This document shows positions 22,968-36,591 of a stretch of 64,000 bases of DNA, piece by piece; position 1 is the stretch's first letter, and each line of letters opens with the position of its first letter. A program made the position numbers and the translations under genes. Location of the stretch: contig JAFFSR010000221.1 of NCBI GenBank assembly GCA_017163975.1, forward strand, positions 2,294,001 to 2,358,000, given 5' to 3'. The DNA comes from Anastatus disparis (Eukaryota; Arthropoda; Insecta; Hymenoptera; Eupelmidae). The notes below the pieces were generated by a model. That model saw nothing but the letters and a program-made list of their open reading frames with translations. It was not told the DNA's origin and made no database searches.

Positions 22968-25900
22968 GTATTTGATAAAATTACTCTATTATGAAATGAA
23001 AAAATTTAAGTAGTCCTATCAACTTCAATGTAAAACCCATTTTTTCGAGTATGTAATTATTTATTGTCTTTCTGTACATTATTATTTTTATATAGTTAAT
23101 ATCTACTTAAATAATTTTTCTTTCTTAAGTAACGATCCTTTCTACGGCACTTTGAAAAAAACAAGTGTTCTAAAAAATTGAGTAACTTTTTAAAGCTCGA
23201 GGTACATAATATAAAGAACTTTTTATTTTTAAATTTCACTAAAATTCTAATTACACATATTTCATAAATTTATAATTACGCGTATACGCTTTTTTTTCAC
23301 TTTTTTTTCACCTTGAAAAAAAGAAAAAATTCACAAGAAACGTCTGTCGTCAAACATCGTCTGAAAATACAATTCATCGTTAAAAGATGCGCGTACTGAC
23401 ATACATAACAATTGACAGAACCGTTAGAAATACTAAAACTTCGATATACTTTCGCCGTTATACTCTAACACAAGCATGTATCCACTAAAACGATATATTG
23501 TTTTTCTCACACTTATTCGCGCATATATATCTATATATGTATGTTATAGTTATAAAAAGAATTGCCGCCGTGTTAAAACTAAAAGCCATACAAAGCAATT
23601 ATTGATGAGTTATGGTAATTCTAACGTTGCCGAAACTCTCACGGATAATTTCTTTGTAAGAAAAAGGGTAATACACTTGTCATGTCGAAAGAAATGAGGA
23701 AAATTATGGCTGGTTTGATGTACAATGCTTTCGAAGACAAAAACGAAAAAAGAAAAAAAAAAATAATATTTTTGCAGAGGTGATTTAGGTATAAAAGAAA
23801 ATACTTTTGTTTTTTAGTGGACGTATACGTATAACTACACAATAAAATGTCGGCGTACTTATGCATTTTACGTTAAAAGTTGTTTAATTTTTCTACTTTT
23901 TTTTTTGTAAGCATGGATTTTTCAAGTTTTTTTTTAGAAAGTCATTTACTTCTCGTTTCGCATTTGGGAACGATAACCGCTTTGCAAATGGAGCAATTTC
24001 GAGATTGAGTGGCATATGTTACGTATTACAAAGTGTAACATAACTCGTATATTTATGTTTTATAACTTTTTTTTTCTCTCGTTATAATTAAAATAATAAA
24101 ATTTCGACTAAACTATGGCCATTTTCTCCATATGATTATTCATTTATATTTTAATTTGTTGTGATCACTTAATCATGCAAGAATGAAAAGTTTTAACATT
24201 GAAATTTATTATTAAACTCGATTAAAAATAAACTCTATAGTCAGGCATACGTAATACAATTTAATGTTCAATTTTACGTTAGCATGAAAAATGATAATCG
24301 ATCAATCTGCCTCCTAAGATTATTAATTGGAATTTATCTTTAAAAGGATTTAAACGATACAATATTAAAGGTCCATGGTCAAAATTATGACCGTCCTTGA
24401 ACGCCCAGCTTTTGTAAGTTTCTTTGGTATGCGGCTAATCAAAAACTGTCAGTTGTAAAGCGAAAATAAAAGAAAACAAGTTTCATTTTTAATTAAAAAA
24501 AAAAAGGTGCTTTTTAAATTTTGCAAAACGCCATACAATAAAGCAAGTCCCTTATATTGCCAATGCCGATTGTTTATTAAATCTGATTTGAACTTTTCCA
24601 AAGACGTCCTTGATCTAACGAGGCCAATTTGTAGATTATTTGCTTAATTCAAAATAGATAAAGCTTTAATAATAGCATGTTAACAGATCATATCTTATTA
24701 AATTGTATGAAAAAAAGAACGTTTACCAATTCGAATTGGAGTTGATAAAAAAAATTTTCATTTAATGGAAACGGCATTTATGTTTTTACTTTTTTATATA
24801 CTTCTATCTTAAAATTTTTATCTGCACTCGGAATGTTTTCTCTGAATAAATATTACATCACGGAGAATTATTTTTGTTTCGTTTGAAAAAATAAAAATTG
24901 TTTCTCGAGGTTGAATATTTTCAAATTAATACTCAATTTGAGGCAATTGTGTAATTTTTCAAAGATATTAAATTATTTTGTAATCTATTAATGGCACCTT
25001 ACAATGTTTTTTTTTCTCTTGTAATTACGAGTTAAGAGGTCATTGTTGAAGCATGGAAAAAATTGTGTGCCGAACGTGTATTACTAAAATTATATCATTA
25101 TAAAAATGATCCTAAATTAACTAATTATTAATGACTTTACTATAGCCGCTTATATTTTTTTTTTTTACTATTATTTCATGAAAAACGGTAATGCGATAAT
25201 ATGAGCAGCAATTTCCACTACTTTAATAAAATTTTATAAACTGGGAATATTATTTCTATTAAATGTATTTTATTAGCTTTGAAAAAATCATTACATTAAA
25301 AAAGATCAAAGAAAACAGAATTATTTAAAAATGAATTTCGCTATTAATAATCTTAAAAACGAAATACATTAAATAAAAATTTTAAATTATAAATATTATA
25401 ACGAAAACAACATTAATGAACTTAATAATATTCATACTTTGTTTTTTCTTATATAATAAAAAAAACCATATTAATAAAGTTAAGTAGCCATAAAAATTTC
25501 TTAACGATATTAGCCTGACCCTATTTTTTTGAAATAACAAATTAATGCAATACCCTACTATTTAGAATACAATGTAAAAGACTATATCACCGCCATTTTA
25601 AGTATCGCATACGTGCAACAGAATCGTAAAACTTCATGAACTTTTTATTTAAACATAAAAAAAGAGCTTACTCCACGATTCGCGTGTAATTTCCCTCCCA
25701 AAATAAAACAAAAGCAAAAGCAAAACAAAAATATATAAATACGCCGCCAAAAAGTTCATATCAGCATGTACTCATCGAACAAAGCTGTCTCGCTTTAGTG
25801 TTATTATGTGTAACATCCCATCAATTGTGTACGTGTATGTATATGCAACGCGTAAAAGAGAAAAAAATAAAAGGAGGTATTATAAAGCCTGCGAAATTCA

Positions 25901-28900
25901 CGATAATGATACGCTCTTGTCGAAATAGCCTCAAGTGTTATAACGCAAAGTACGAAAAAAAAAACAAAAAAAAAAAATCTAGAATAGATAAAATCAATTG
26001 TTTTTAATAGCTCAGTTTTCTTTTAGCGCTATATATATATATCCGTTCTTTAGACGTTTTTTTTAACGATATTAATCTATCAAAATGCAATCATGTCCTC
26101 CACAAGGTAAATGGAAAAAGAGTTTTTTAAAGGTGGGAGAGGTCTGATATATTGAGAACGTGACTAGTACAAATCCGGGAAAAAGGTAAGATCGTTTAAT
26201 GTATTACGTATAGTATAAAGGGAGTATATGTATATATATTGTAAAATTTTTTTTTTTTTTAATATGAATTGAAGGACGTGGATCAATGTATAACGATGCT
26301 GCAATTTCATTTCATGTTAATTTCTAATTGAATATAAAACGTATACATGTATATCGCGTGATTTTGTGTAGGTTTTTTGACGCGCTGACCGTGAGATAGG
26401 CGATATGTTATGAGATTTATCTTTTAATATCGATCGGTCATTGAATTATAAATTTTAGGCGTTTCCGCGTTGGCGGATGCTGCACGCTATTTTTATCCTT
26501 TTATACGTATATAAATACATGTTGGCAAATAGTGCGATTGCTTTCTATTATAGGTTTCGATCATTAATCAAATGATAATGACGTTAATAAAGGCATTTTT
26601 ATATATTACTCTTTATTGCAATATAACTGACCTTGCTCAAGTGAGTTTCGTAAACAATGAATAAAATAGTATAATGTAGCTGAAAAAGTTATAAACTTTG
26701 GTATTTTAATGATGCTATTTTTTAAAATAAATTCATTTTTTTTAATACATAATAATTACTTTTTCTTTTATGACACAATATAAGCATGGAATGTATATTT
26801 TGTACTCTTGCGTAATTTTATAATCGAGAATCTTTATGAAAATGACTTACTTAAAATCAATGGACATAACAAGGAAACACTTCACTGTAGCGCTGCCACG
26901 CCTGGATTTTTCCACTTCGTTTTATTCATACGCTCTCGTGTATTAATAGAATTTTTCATTTTTATTTGTTCTATTCTTTATTTCTTTATGAAAATAAACT
27001 TGAAATGTTTGATTAACTTATTGCCTTTTTCTCGTTATATTTTAATGAGAATATTAACATATTCATTCATTCTACAGTCGTTTCTTGTAAAGATCAATCG
27101 AACTGCTTTTTTCTCCATTTTTATTAGTTATGTTTTATTAACAACGAATAAAATAAAATGTATATATTTTATTTTTTATTATAACTAAAATAATTGTTAA
27201 ATATGATAAAAAAAACACTAATTATGAAACTGAGAATCTAATAACAAAGAGCAGAATAGCATAACAAATCATAAGAACAACATGACTAAAACCATGTTTA
27301 TTTATTCTTAATGTAAAAGTACTCTACAATTTTCACGTTAATAATGAAAAGAAAAAAAAAGAGCATAAATCATATAACAGTAAAGCGCAAATACGCAAAG
27401 TTACAGTAAATAACAAAACTTTGCGATTGTTCCATATACAGCGAGCGAAGAGTTTAATAACCGTGATTATCTCGAATGTGGCAAACGAAAGACAATATTT
27501 TTTTCGAAAGTTTGAAAAAAAAAGCAACATAAAGGTTCACCATACACATCTGTAATGTATGAAAAAAAAATTTTAGAGGCGGAGCGTAAGATTGACATTT
27601 ATCGTTTTAGGGCGAGGCATTTGGTAGCAATGTTAATTGTGCTACCTTGCCGGTGACCTTGCGTTTAAAAACTCTTAGCCTAAAGGGGTTGAAAATCCAT
27701 TCTCTAACTTATGTGCATGCATATAGTATCCTGTAAAGAAGGGCAAAGCTCCTTTGGACTACAACTTTGAACATTTTTTTTCAACGTTGCGTTAATATAT
27801 GCGCTTTGATTATACGGCTGTTTGTTATGCACAGCCATTTTTCATTCACTTTTTTAAGGTTCTTGCGTTTTGAGAATTCACTTTGAAAGAACAGTCAATG
27901 CTTCGCTGGTGGCTATTTCATTTTTTATTTTGCAAAAAAAAAATTTCAAATTAATCTATGACTAATTAAAATTCAAATAAAGTTATTTTCAAAATTATTT
28001 TATAAATATCTCATTATCACTCATCAGAATTATTTGTAGTTAATTTTAAGCTATTTTTATATAAACACATAAAAAAATCTCGCTTTAAAAAATAATAAGC
28101 TGAAAAACATAAATATTTCATTTAAAATGTTCTTGGTTGACTTTTTGAATATTGGACAAAACATTAGGAGTATATGTAAACAAATAAAAAAGTTAAAAAT
28201 AAGTAAACACAACTGAAACTGCGCGGAGCGAGTTTTAATAATTATAAAATTTTTTTTATCTTCAACGTCATTACAGTTCAATCGATATAAAAACTGATAC
28301 GTCGATCACGGAAATATCAAATTCCAAACCAAAAAAAAAAGGATACAGCATTCTTAATTCAATTTAATTCGAGAACTACACGCGCAAAGTGGGCAGTAAA
28401 ATTTAACATTTTTTTTTGTATCCCACTTGGACATACGCAAAATCGGCTAGAAAAAATAACTTATTTCCGCCTGTCGATTTCGTCATATCAATGCGTCAAT
28501 ATTAACTTTCAAATTCAATCTATTGACAGTCTTATGTAACTAAAAAAACTACATAAACATTAAACCATGATTGGAAAATTTCGAGAATTAGAAAAATTAA
28601 TTTACTTTTATCAATCTTTATTTACTTATTTTCATAAAATAATTATAATTGAGTATAAAAGTATCAATATCATGTGAAGTGAATGTCGTATAATGTTAGT
28701 AGATAGTTAAAAATATTATACATAAAAAAAAACTAAACTATATCCTGAACAAGAAAAAATTTTTTTTAAATATACTTAACATTAATAATTAGATTAAATT
28801 ATAAAATTTTTTTTATACATCATTTAATTTACTTATCTTGACGGTTAATCTAGATTTCACGTTATATGGGATATACGATTTCATTGTGCATGTAAATACG

Positions 28901-30206
28901 TTTCGTAATACATATCTAATTTAATTAATTATAATATTCTAATAATCGATTTTAATTTCAAAGCACGCATAATATTATTTTTCTCATACGAATAGAAAAT
29001 GTAAATATAAATTTAAAAAGTTAGAGAATAACAGGACACCGAGGAGATTAATAAATACGCGCATTAATATCTTAAATCCATACGAAATTCAAAAGCTTAT
29101 TTAATGCACACATTAATATAGCCCATTATTTAACAATAGCATTTCTGCTCTTTTACTCTGTCGTATGTAAATTACATTCCATGCCAAATCCAATCCCACA
29201 GCTTGTAACAATAATCTCTTTCTCTTTATTTCCATTACAGCTGTAATATCGTCAATCTTTCGTGAAATCAATATGAAGTTTCGACATTTAGAGAAAAATC
29301 TCACGCGTTTGTAACGTACCTTTACCAATGATAATAATAATAACTCGACTGCGAAAAAAAATTTTATAAAAACTGATTAAAAGTACTTGGAACGCGCGTG
29401 CACGAGTTTCGACCCTGAAAAGTTATTCTTTAACAATCTCTTTCGAAAATCTGTTGTACGAAGTGCTTAACATCGAGTATCTTATGATTTTCAAATAAAT
29501 TTTTGAATTTTACGATTACGAGCGCGCAATGATGAATAATCAAGTATATATTATGTACAGATTAATGATATAGATGACTTTAAAGGCTGTACGGAACAAA
29601 AGAAGTTATCGAATTTTATCGTGTTTTGAAATTAGGTAAATGAATTAAGGATATTTTTAATTTGAGAACAAAAAGGTTTGTCTTGTATTTTTTAGTAATG
29701 CGGAATTTCATTAATTTTAATTCAACTTTAAATAATGGCTTCATAAATATTACACTTTAGCGTAAGAGACCAGCTGAGCATGAACATACTTGAAGTTATT
29801 TTAATTAAAACTTTTAATCGCATTTACATAGGTTTGGGCAATTTTGATTTTTATCTTCGAGAGTTTAAGGTTCTCGATATATAGGTTAAGGGTTCAGGAA
29901 TACGAGTTTTTATACGTTAACTTATTCGATGCATTTTTTATTATATATACGATAAATATATGATAATAAGCCAATGTATTTACAAAAGCTTGGTTTTTCA
30001 TTGAATTTTAATGATGATCAATTATTGTGAAAATATTTGACTTACATTACAATAACGAATGTACATTTTGATTATTGTTTTTATGAAATTATTGAATGAT
30101 ATTATCATAGAGAATAAAATGGAAGCTCTTGAATATGTTAATAATACATTATGTAATTAGGAAATTTAGCACTATATCTTCAGCGAAGGTGGGGTTTGTG
30201 CTTTGA

Positions 30207-30263
30207 GCGAGCAGAGTAAAACGAGGATCATGATCTCTCAAGAAAGAGATCTACTTTGCTCGC
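30207..30263. other. Compact hairpin
   Basis: GCGAGCAGAGTA pairs with TACTTTGCTCGC with one G-T wobble position (G:U in RNA), enclosing a smaller hairpin GATCTCT/AGAGATC with loop CAAGAA. It is about 57 bases long, shorter than typical insect microRNA precursors; function unknown. Confidence 0.4.
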
Positions 30264-31000
30264 ATATGGCAGACAATGCTGTTAAAATATCAATTATTTT
30301 AGCGAGATAAATGTCTTATTTTTAGACATCTTTTCGAATTAATAATATTTCTAAATAATGGCCATTATTGAGCTAAGAGTAAATAAATTTGATTTTTTTC
30401 ACACTCTGACGTCAATTCTCTAATATTTTCATCTTTACTCTTTCATCTGTTATATCTGTTAATAAAACTATCGAATTGATAATCTAACTTATGACATATC
30501 ATGGAGCCTTGAATAAAATGTATTTAAATTATAGAATCAATGTTGGTTCGACGAAAACTTCAATGAATTCATGTCTCTATCCATCATTCTAGATCAATCA
30601 ATTAGAATGTTCAAATAACTCGAATCAGTAATAACCAATAAAACTAAATAAATTTTCGATCTCAAAATTATTTATTAAACAATTAATCAGAGAAAAAAGA
30701 AAGAAAGTGACAACGTTAAAAATGAAGTGCTCTATATAAAAAAGTTTATCGAAAGAATTGACGCCTACAAATCGTTGTTTGTGCACGTGTGTATGTGTAC
30801 GTGTACGTTCAGAAACCGAAAGGGAGCTTTTGCGCAAGCAAAATCCGCATGGCGCGTGTCTCATGCTACTGGGCTCCCGATATATGCAGTAGTATATAGT
30901 AATGTCCAATGTTAGCCTGAGTTAAGTCAAGTAACAGCGTGGGACGAGGTAGACCTTATGAGAAAAACCATTCACTCAAGCGTTATTCTCTCTTTCTACA

Positions 31001-31025
31001 TATGTATGTGTGTGTGTGTGTGTGT
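31001..31025. repeat. TG microsatellite
   Basis: A run of TG dinucleotides after ATATGTA, followed by a CpG-rich GCGAACACGCGCGCAAG patch. Short simple repeat only. Confidence 0.7.
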
Positions 31026-32619
31026 TGCGAACACGCGCGCAAGTCGCGCGTTGTTACGCGACTTTAATACCTTAATTTTTTCTTTTCTTTTATTTTTCTC
31101 TTACTTTATTATACGTCTATCCTGGCCCGTAGAATTCATACCTTATTACTATTTGCCTCTTTGTTTAATAATGCTTGAGGATATGTGCACGTGTTATCAA
31201 TACGCGTATGTAGATCAGATTGAAATTACAAAAAAAAAAGATACAGAAAAATTGTTTTGCATTAATATCGTTCACGCGTGTAAAAGAATTGCAAAAGTAA
31301 CAAGAGTTTTGGTTTTAAGAAGTTTTTAGCATAATAGTCAAAGTGGTCCAATTTTGAGAAAATTTGTGGTTTTTTTAAAAAAAGAAATTCGTTGAATATT
31401 TAATGTTGTTCGATGGAAAAAGTAAGCTCTGGGAATGTATAAATAGACTTTTGAAACATTTTGACAACTATAATTAAGGTAATGCATGGTATGTGCAATT
31501 AGGCACTTGGATATATGAACTAAGATAGAAAAAGTTCGTACATAACGTTGACGAAAGATTCGGTTGAAAGTTTGCAATAATTTAACATATAGAATATTAA
31601 GTCATTAGTCACTTAAAAGTCATTTTAAATTTAGTATTGATAATTTTTTAATTTCAACTAAAAGTTAATAAACATTTTGTTTCCCACGAAATGTTGCAGC
31701 AAATTATGACACAATTATTTTAAATTATTTGAGATTTCAAACATGTGAATGAATAATTATGGTTTTGTACATTCAGATTAAAGAATGGAATTGTATTTAA
31801 ATCAATCCTTTAAAATTTAACCAGAATTAATTTTTATTTTTATTTATTTAGCACCTTTAATTTTTGATACAAGAGGACTTCAGTGGCTGCTACATTTTTT
31901 TTCAAATTTCGTTTAAAAAGAACATTTTTCTCAAAAAATTAAATATTCTTTTGAGTAAATAAAGGCCATACTTATCAAGGCCATTTGCGTTGAATTCAAA
32001 GCTCAAAAGATCATAAAATTTCGCTATTTAATATTATGTTTTTCAGTAAATTTATAATACAAATATTTTTTAAGATACTACTTTTTTAATATTTACATTT
32101 TTCCTTTTCTTTTAATGCGAACTACCTTCTGGAATAATTTTTAAATAGTTTCACATGAAACTTTAGTGTTAAGCAATTGTACACAATAACATTACTCGAG
32201 TAGCTTTAGGAATATTCTCATGTCATTTTTTCTTTTCAATTAATTTATTTTGATTTTAATCTTTGTTTTATAATTGTTGTTTTCCATTATTATTTTTTCC
32301 TAATCGTTGTTTTCCATTTATTTCTTGATTTCTACGCTTATGAAATACTGTTTTTTTTTTTTATTTTATTAATTAATAAAGAAGACGCACCATTCTCTTT
32401 TTTATACATTAAGTTGTGATATTATATTCATTCAAAGTTTAATTATGAATTCAGAAAAAAATTATTATAGTCTTATTTAGTAATTTTTTAAAAATAAAAC
32501 GTTTTTATTTACATTAATTTTTTTTTCTGAAAAACAATTCCAGTAAGAAGCATATTTTTTACTTCGCATTTAAATTCTGTTATTCAGAATGTCTTTATAT
32601 ACACCGAAACTTCATAGAT

Positions 32620-32796
32620 GAGAGGTCATCAGTGTCTCAGTCGGGGAAGCGATGGATTCGTAATCTCGAGGTCCCACGTTCGAATCCAACGACCTCTGTA
32701 CGTTACATGTGTTTTATTCACAAATACACTGACGATCTCCGTCACTAATTAGTATCAAAACGATAGCACAAATACAGCGACGTTAAATAAAATAGA
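32620..32796 (+). mobile_element. tRNA-derived SINE, full-length copy
   Basis: Head GTCATCAGTGTCTCAGTCGG, B-box ACGTTCGAATCCAACG, then CATGTGTTTTATTCACAAA and the tail GTCACTAATTAG through ACAGCGACGTTAAATAAAA. One of the best copies for building a consensus. Confidence 0.88.
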
Positions 32797-34059
32797 AAAA
32801 AAAACCACCTACTTTTAACACTCTCACACGTACTTTTCCATTTAACAATGGTCTTTCCCACTCTTTTCTTTTTTTGCATAATAATACTTTGATACCATTT
32901 ATATATCCATTTCACACTCTTGCTCTCATTCGCTTATGGTCTCATGAATATATATATTTTTTCACATCCAACGCGTAGAAGGGGTACGTATAATCATTTC
33001 ATCGGTCAATTGTCACTTATATTATTGCGACATATTTATACGTAATTTTTCGTCAGATTAAACATCTTTTTTTTTCTCTCTCTCCTCTTATTCTTTATAT
33101 ATAATTGCCGTGTAAGAAAAGCATTTTTTTTTTTTTTTCAAATCTATCTTGAGCGTTGAAGGCGTTACTTTTGATATTTTTAAATGAGCCAGAAGCCGGC
33201 ACGATTGTTCCTTTATGTAGATTGGCTATCTTGATTTGTATAAGCAATTTCAGAGCTTTATATATTTATATATACCCTGTTCGTAGAACCAGTTAGCCTT
33301 AACTCAAGGAGTGAATTAGCAGATTAGGATAATTGATTTTCGATCGTATCTTTTGGACTCGATTCCTACTTTTTTTTTATATATGGATGTATGTATATTA
33401 CGTTTTAAACGAGAGCATAATATCGTATAAATTTGATTAATTGACTATATAGAAGTGAATTTTTTTTCCTTTTTATAAGTGTGATTTTAATTTTTTTTTT
33501 CCTCTTTAGTTTGCATAATAAACGTGATATAAGAAACGATTATGTAAATAAAAACAGTTCGATTCGATTAATTAATTATTTACGTATATTTAAATACTTT
33601 TTAAATTGATCTAACATCAAAACAAATTTAATTAAATAATTAATTGAATTATAATAGTTAATCATGTTTTAGATAAATAATAGTATTACTTACTAACTTT
33701 AATTTTTTTTAAAGCATTGAAAACAAGAAAAACAAATTTGTTTTCAATAAGATTATAATCTCAATTTTAATATTTTTGTAGTAAAAATCTTTTAGAATAG
33801 TTTAAAAACTGTACGATAACTTAATACAGCTTTGTACTCTCCAAAACATAAATTTGAAAAAATAAAGCATTAAATCGAATAGACCTAATTTTTTTCATTA
33901 TTTTATGCGAAAAAAATTCCCAAAATTAGAAAAAGATTCAAATCCTAAATGCAATTAAATCTCCTTGTAATTAAGGAATTTAAGCAATGTAAGTATCGTA
34001 ATAAAAATAAAAGTCATCAATTAATCTACAGTAACATCTTCAAGTAAAACAATGTGAAA
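32797..34059. other. AT-rich DNA, no gene seen
   Basis: Poly-T tracts and short frames only. Confidence 0.35.
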
Positions 34060-34155
34060 GATCGTCAGTGGCTCAGTCGGAACACATTAAAACGACCTCC
34101 GTCACTAATTAGCATCGTAACGATATAGCATAAATACAGCGACATTAAATAAAAT
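34060..34155 (+). mobile_element. SINE with internal deletion
   Basis: The head GATCGTCAGTGGCTCAGTCGG jumps directly to AACACATTAAAACGACC and the normal tail. The B-box half of the head and most of the body are missing. Confidence 0.8.
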
Positions 34156-35182
34156 TAAAATTTCTGATTGTTGATGATCTCAAATTTTTGGCGTTTTAAA
34201 TGTATACGGACTTTCGTTTATTTTTTTTTCTTTACACTTTCACTTGGGCGCAAACGATAAAAATGAAATTTGACCGGATGCGTGGGTGTCCGAATTTCAT
34301 GTCACGTACAAAGCCGATTGTAGCCAATCGAAAAGAAAAGTATTTACAAATTCGTCCGGTAGAAAAAAAACGTAATTTCATGCCTTAATTAAAAAAATTT
34401 GTAAAATATCCTGGCTTTACAATAATGCAAATTTTACTGTGGGAAAATTATACATTTAATCGATTTTATAAAAATGTTTATAAATGGATTATTTCTCATA
34501 TAAAAGATTAAATTTATTGAAGCTCTTGTTTCTTTTTATTATTATTTAAACTTATTAATACTAAAATATAACAATTATTTCTACGAGGTATCGAGCAATT
34601 ATGATTAATCGTCATAAATCATGATTTTAATTGTATATTTTTACCGTAATGAGCTAAATAGATAAATTTCTATTTGTTGAAAATTTTATTTTGCAATATT
34701 TTCATGATATATACTGATTATAACTTTCATTAGTTAATTGAAATCTAAACATATTAATCATTAGTTATCATGTCGAAAATTTTTATAATCAATTTATTAT
34801 TATTAAAAAATATTTTTTATGTTTTAAAATACTTATAATAAAGGTAGTAGAAAAGGGCAAATATTAAAATTGTTATATTTCTACTTTTAAAATGTTTCTC
34901 TAACCAAAAGATGCTAACATGGAAGGGTTGATAAATATATCATTGATCAAACTTTCAGGAATAGGTATACATTTTGATATTAAAATGTATACCTATTGTT
35001 TTATAAAATTATAAATAGATTATGTTATTTTTATAATATTAACCCGTGGAATTTCCATGTATTTTTTAATTCATAAATTACGAAATTTCAACTACACTAA
35101 ACTTAAAAATCAAATGATAAAATCTAAATTTTATAAAATTGTTAAATTTTATATTTATTAGTAATATAAATAATTCAATTTG
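34156..35182. other. AT-rich DNA with a short palindrome
   Basis: No gene seen. A hairpin at 34960-34997 (AATAGGTATACATTTT and its complement with a few central bases) is the only structure noted. Confidence 0.35.
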
Positions 35183-35313
35183 GGGTTGTCAGTAGCTCAG
35201 TCGGTAGAGCGATGGATTTATAATCTCGAGGATCCAAGTTTGAATCCTTGAAGACCTTTGTCGCTAATTAGCATCGTAATGATAGCATAAAAACAGCGAC
35301 GTTAAATAAAATA
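35183..35313 (+). mobile_element. SINE, shortened body
   Basis: Head with AGTAGCTCAGTCGGTAGAGCG and B-box AAGTTTGAATCC, then a direct junction to the tail CTTTGTCGCTAATTAGC and ACAGCGACGTTAAATAAAA. The middle body is deleted. Confidence 0.85.
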
Positions 35314-36591
35314 AAAAATGAAACAAAAAAATAAAAAATTTATACAACTTTTTCAAATATAAAAAAAGTTAAATTAAACCATTTATAAATTAAATTTTTT
35401 TTACAGTCTTTAAATATTGAAGTTTATAATTACTTTTGAACGAAAATAATTACAGCATTTAAAACAATTCATGTTTTCAATGATGAAACGTAATATAGTT
35501 TTAAATAATAATAAAAAAGAAATAAACTTTGAATCAATTATGTGTATGTACTTTACCTTGAAAAACATAGACAAAAAATAAACTTGGAATACGTGGATGT
35601 GAAAGGGAGATTCGTGAGCAAGGACATCCGGGTTCTCTTGAAACAGGAAAAGGATCGGGACGGATGATGTTTTGTAGAAATAACATTTCATTTTCCTCGT
35701 TATCTGTCAAATAATTTGTTGTATTAATAACTAATAAACGAATTTCTTTATGTACACAATTTCATATTCGGCATAGCAGCGTGACGCGCGATTACATTTT
35801 GGTAGATTATCACTTTTAACACTATCAGATCTCTCTCATCATTTTATTGTTTATGTTTTTTTTTTCGTTCACACTTTTGTACTGCAATCGCACAATCGCG
35901 GATATGAGAAGGACGTTTTTATAATTTTTGGAATTTGCGCGGGCGGACCAAAGAATTGCATTTTTATAAAAAAAATCATTCGTTTATTTATTAATTCTAA
36001 AAGTATAAAAAATGTGCGATAGGTTTTTTTTTATTTAATCCGCGAGCACAAAGTCAATCACAAGAGCAAAAAATTAGTTTTTATAAAAAAATCGATATGA
36101 TATGAAAGATCCGAAGTGTGCGTGATATATATTTTTTTTATAATTTAACTTATTATGACTTTAATATACACGTACTTATTGTTCTTGAAGATATCTATAC
36201 AATCGACGGCAACATATTTTTTTACTGTTCTTTTTTTTGTGATTTTAAAATCGCGCGATCTTACTGGATAATTCCGTGAATTTGCTTAATTTTATTGGAA
36301 AATTTTTGTTGAAGAAAAATAACAGTCAAAGAAAATATTCCCGTCGACTGTACGTATCATATCCTATACATTTTATTTTTCATAACCTTATTATATAACC
36401 AATTCATGGCATGGTTATGAAATTATACAACATTACAATCTTACAAAATTCATCCCAACATCACCCATTCGAACTTTTATTCGTTATCATTCTTTTGAGT
36501 TACTATGTATATGCATACATGTGTATACATATACGTATATATATGTATGTATGTATATACACATATATTCTATAATAAAATGTATACAATT
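35314..36591. other. Downstream flank of the exostosin gene
   Basis: No gene seen. A TATG-type simple repeat lies at about 36505-36570. The 3' untranslated region of the exostosin gene should lie immediately below 36592. Confidence 0.4.

Larger units (their letters stand above)
22968..32619. other. Long stretch without a supported gene
   Basis: About 9.6 kb. Composition alternates between very AT-rich DNA and CpG-containing patches (near 25.6-26.5 kb, 29.4-29.6 kb and 30.7-31.3 kb). Open frames up to 126 codons (26808-27188) are runs of Phe, Ile, Lys and Leu typical of AT-rich noncoding DNA. It could be intergenic regulatory DNA or part of a very long intron. Confidence 0.35.

Noticed and set aside
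26808..27188. 126-codon plus-strand frame
   Set aside because: Composition is Phe/Ile/Leu/Lys-rich as expected for AT-rich noncoding DNA; no domain, no splice or start context.
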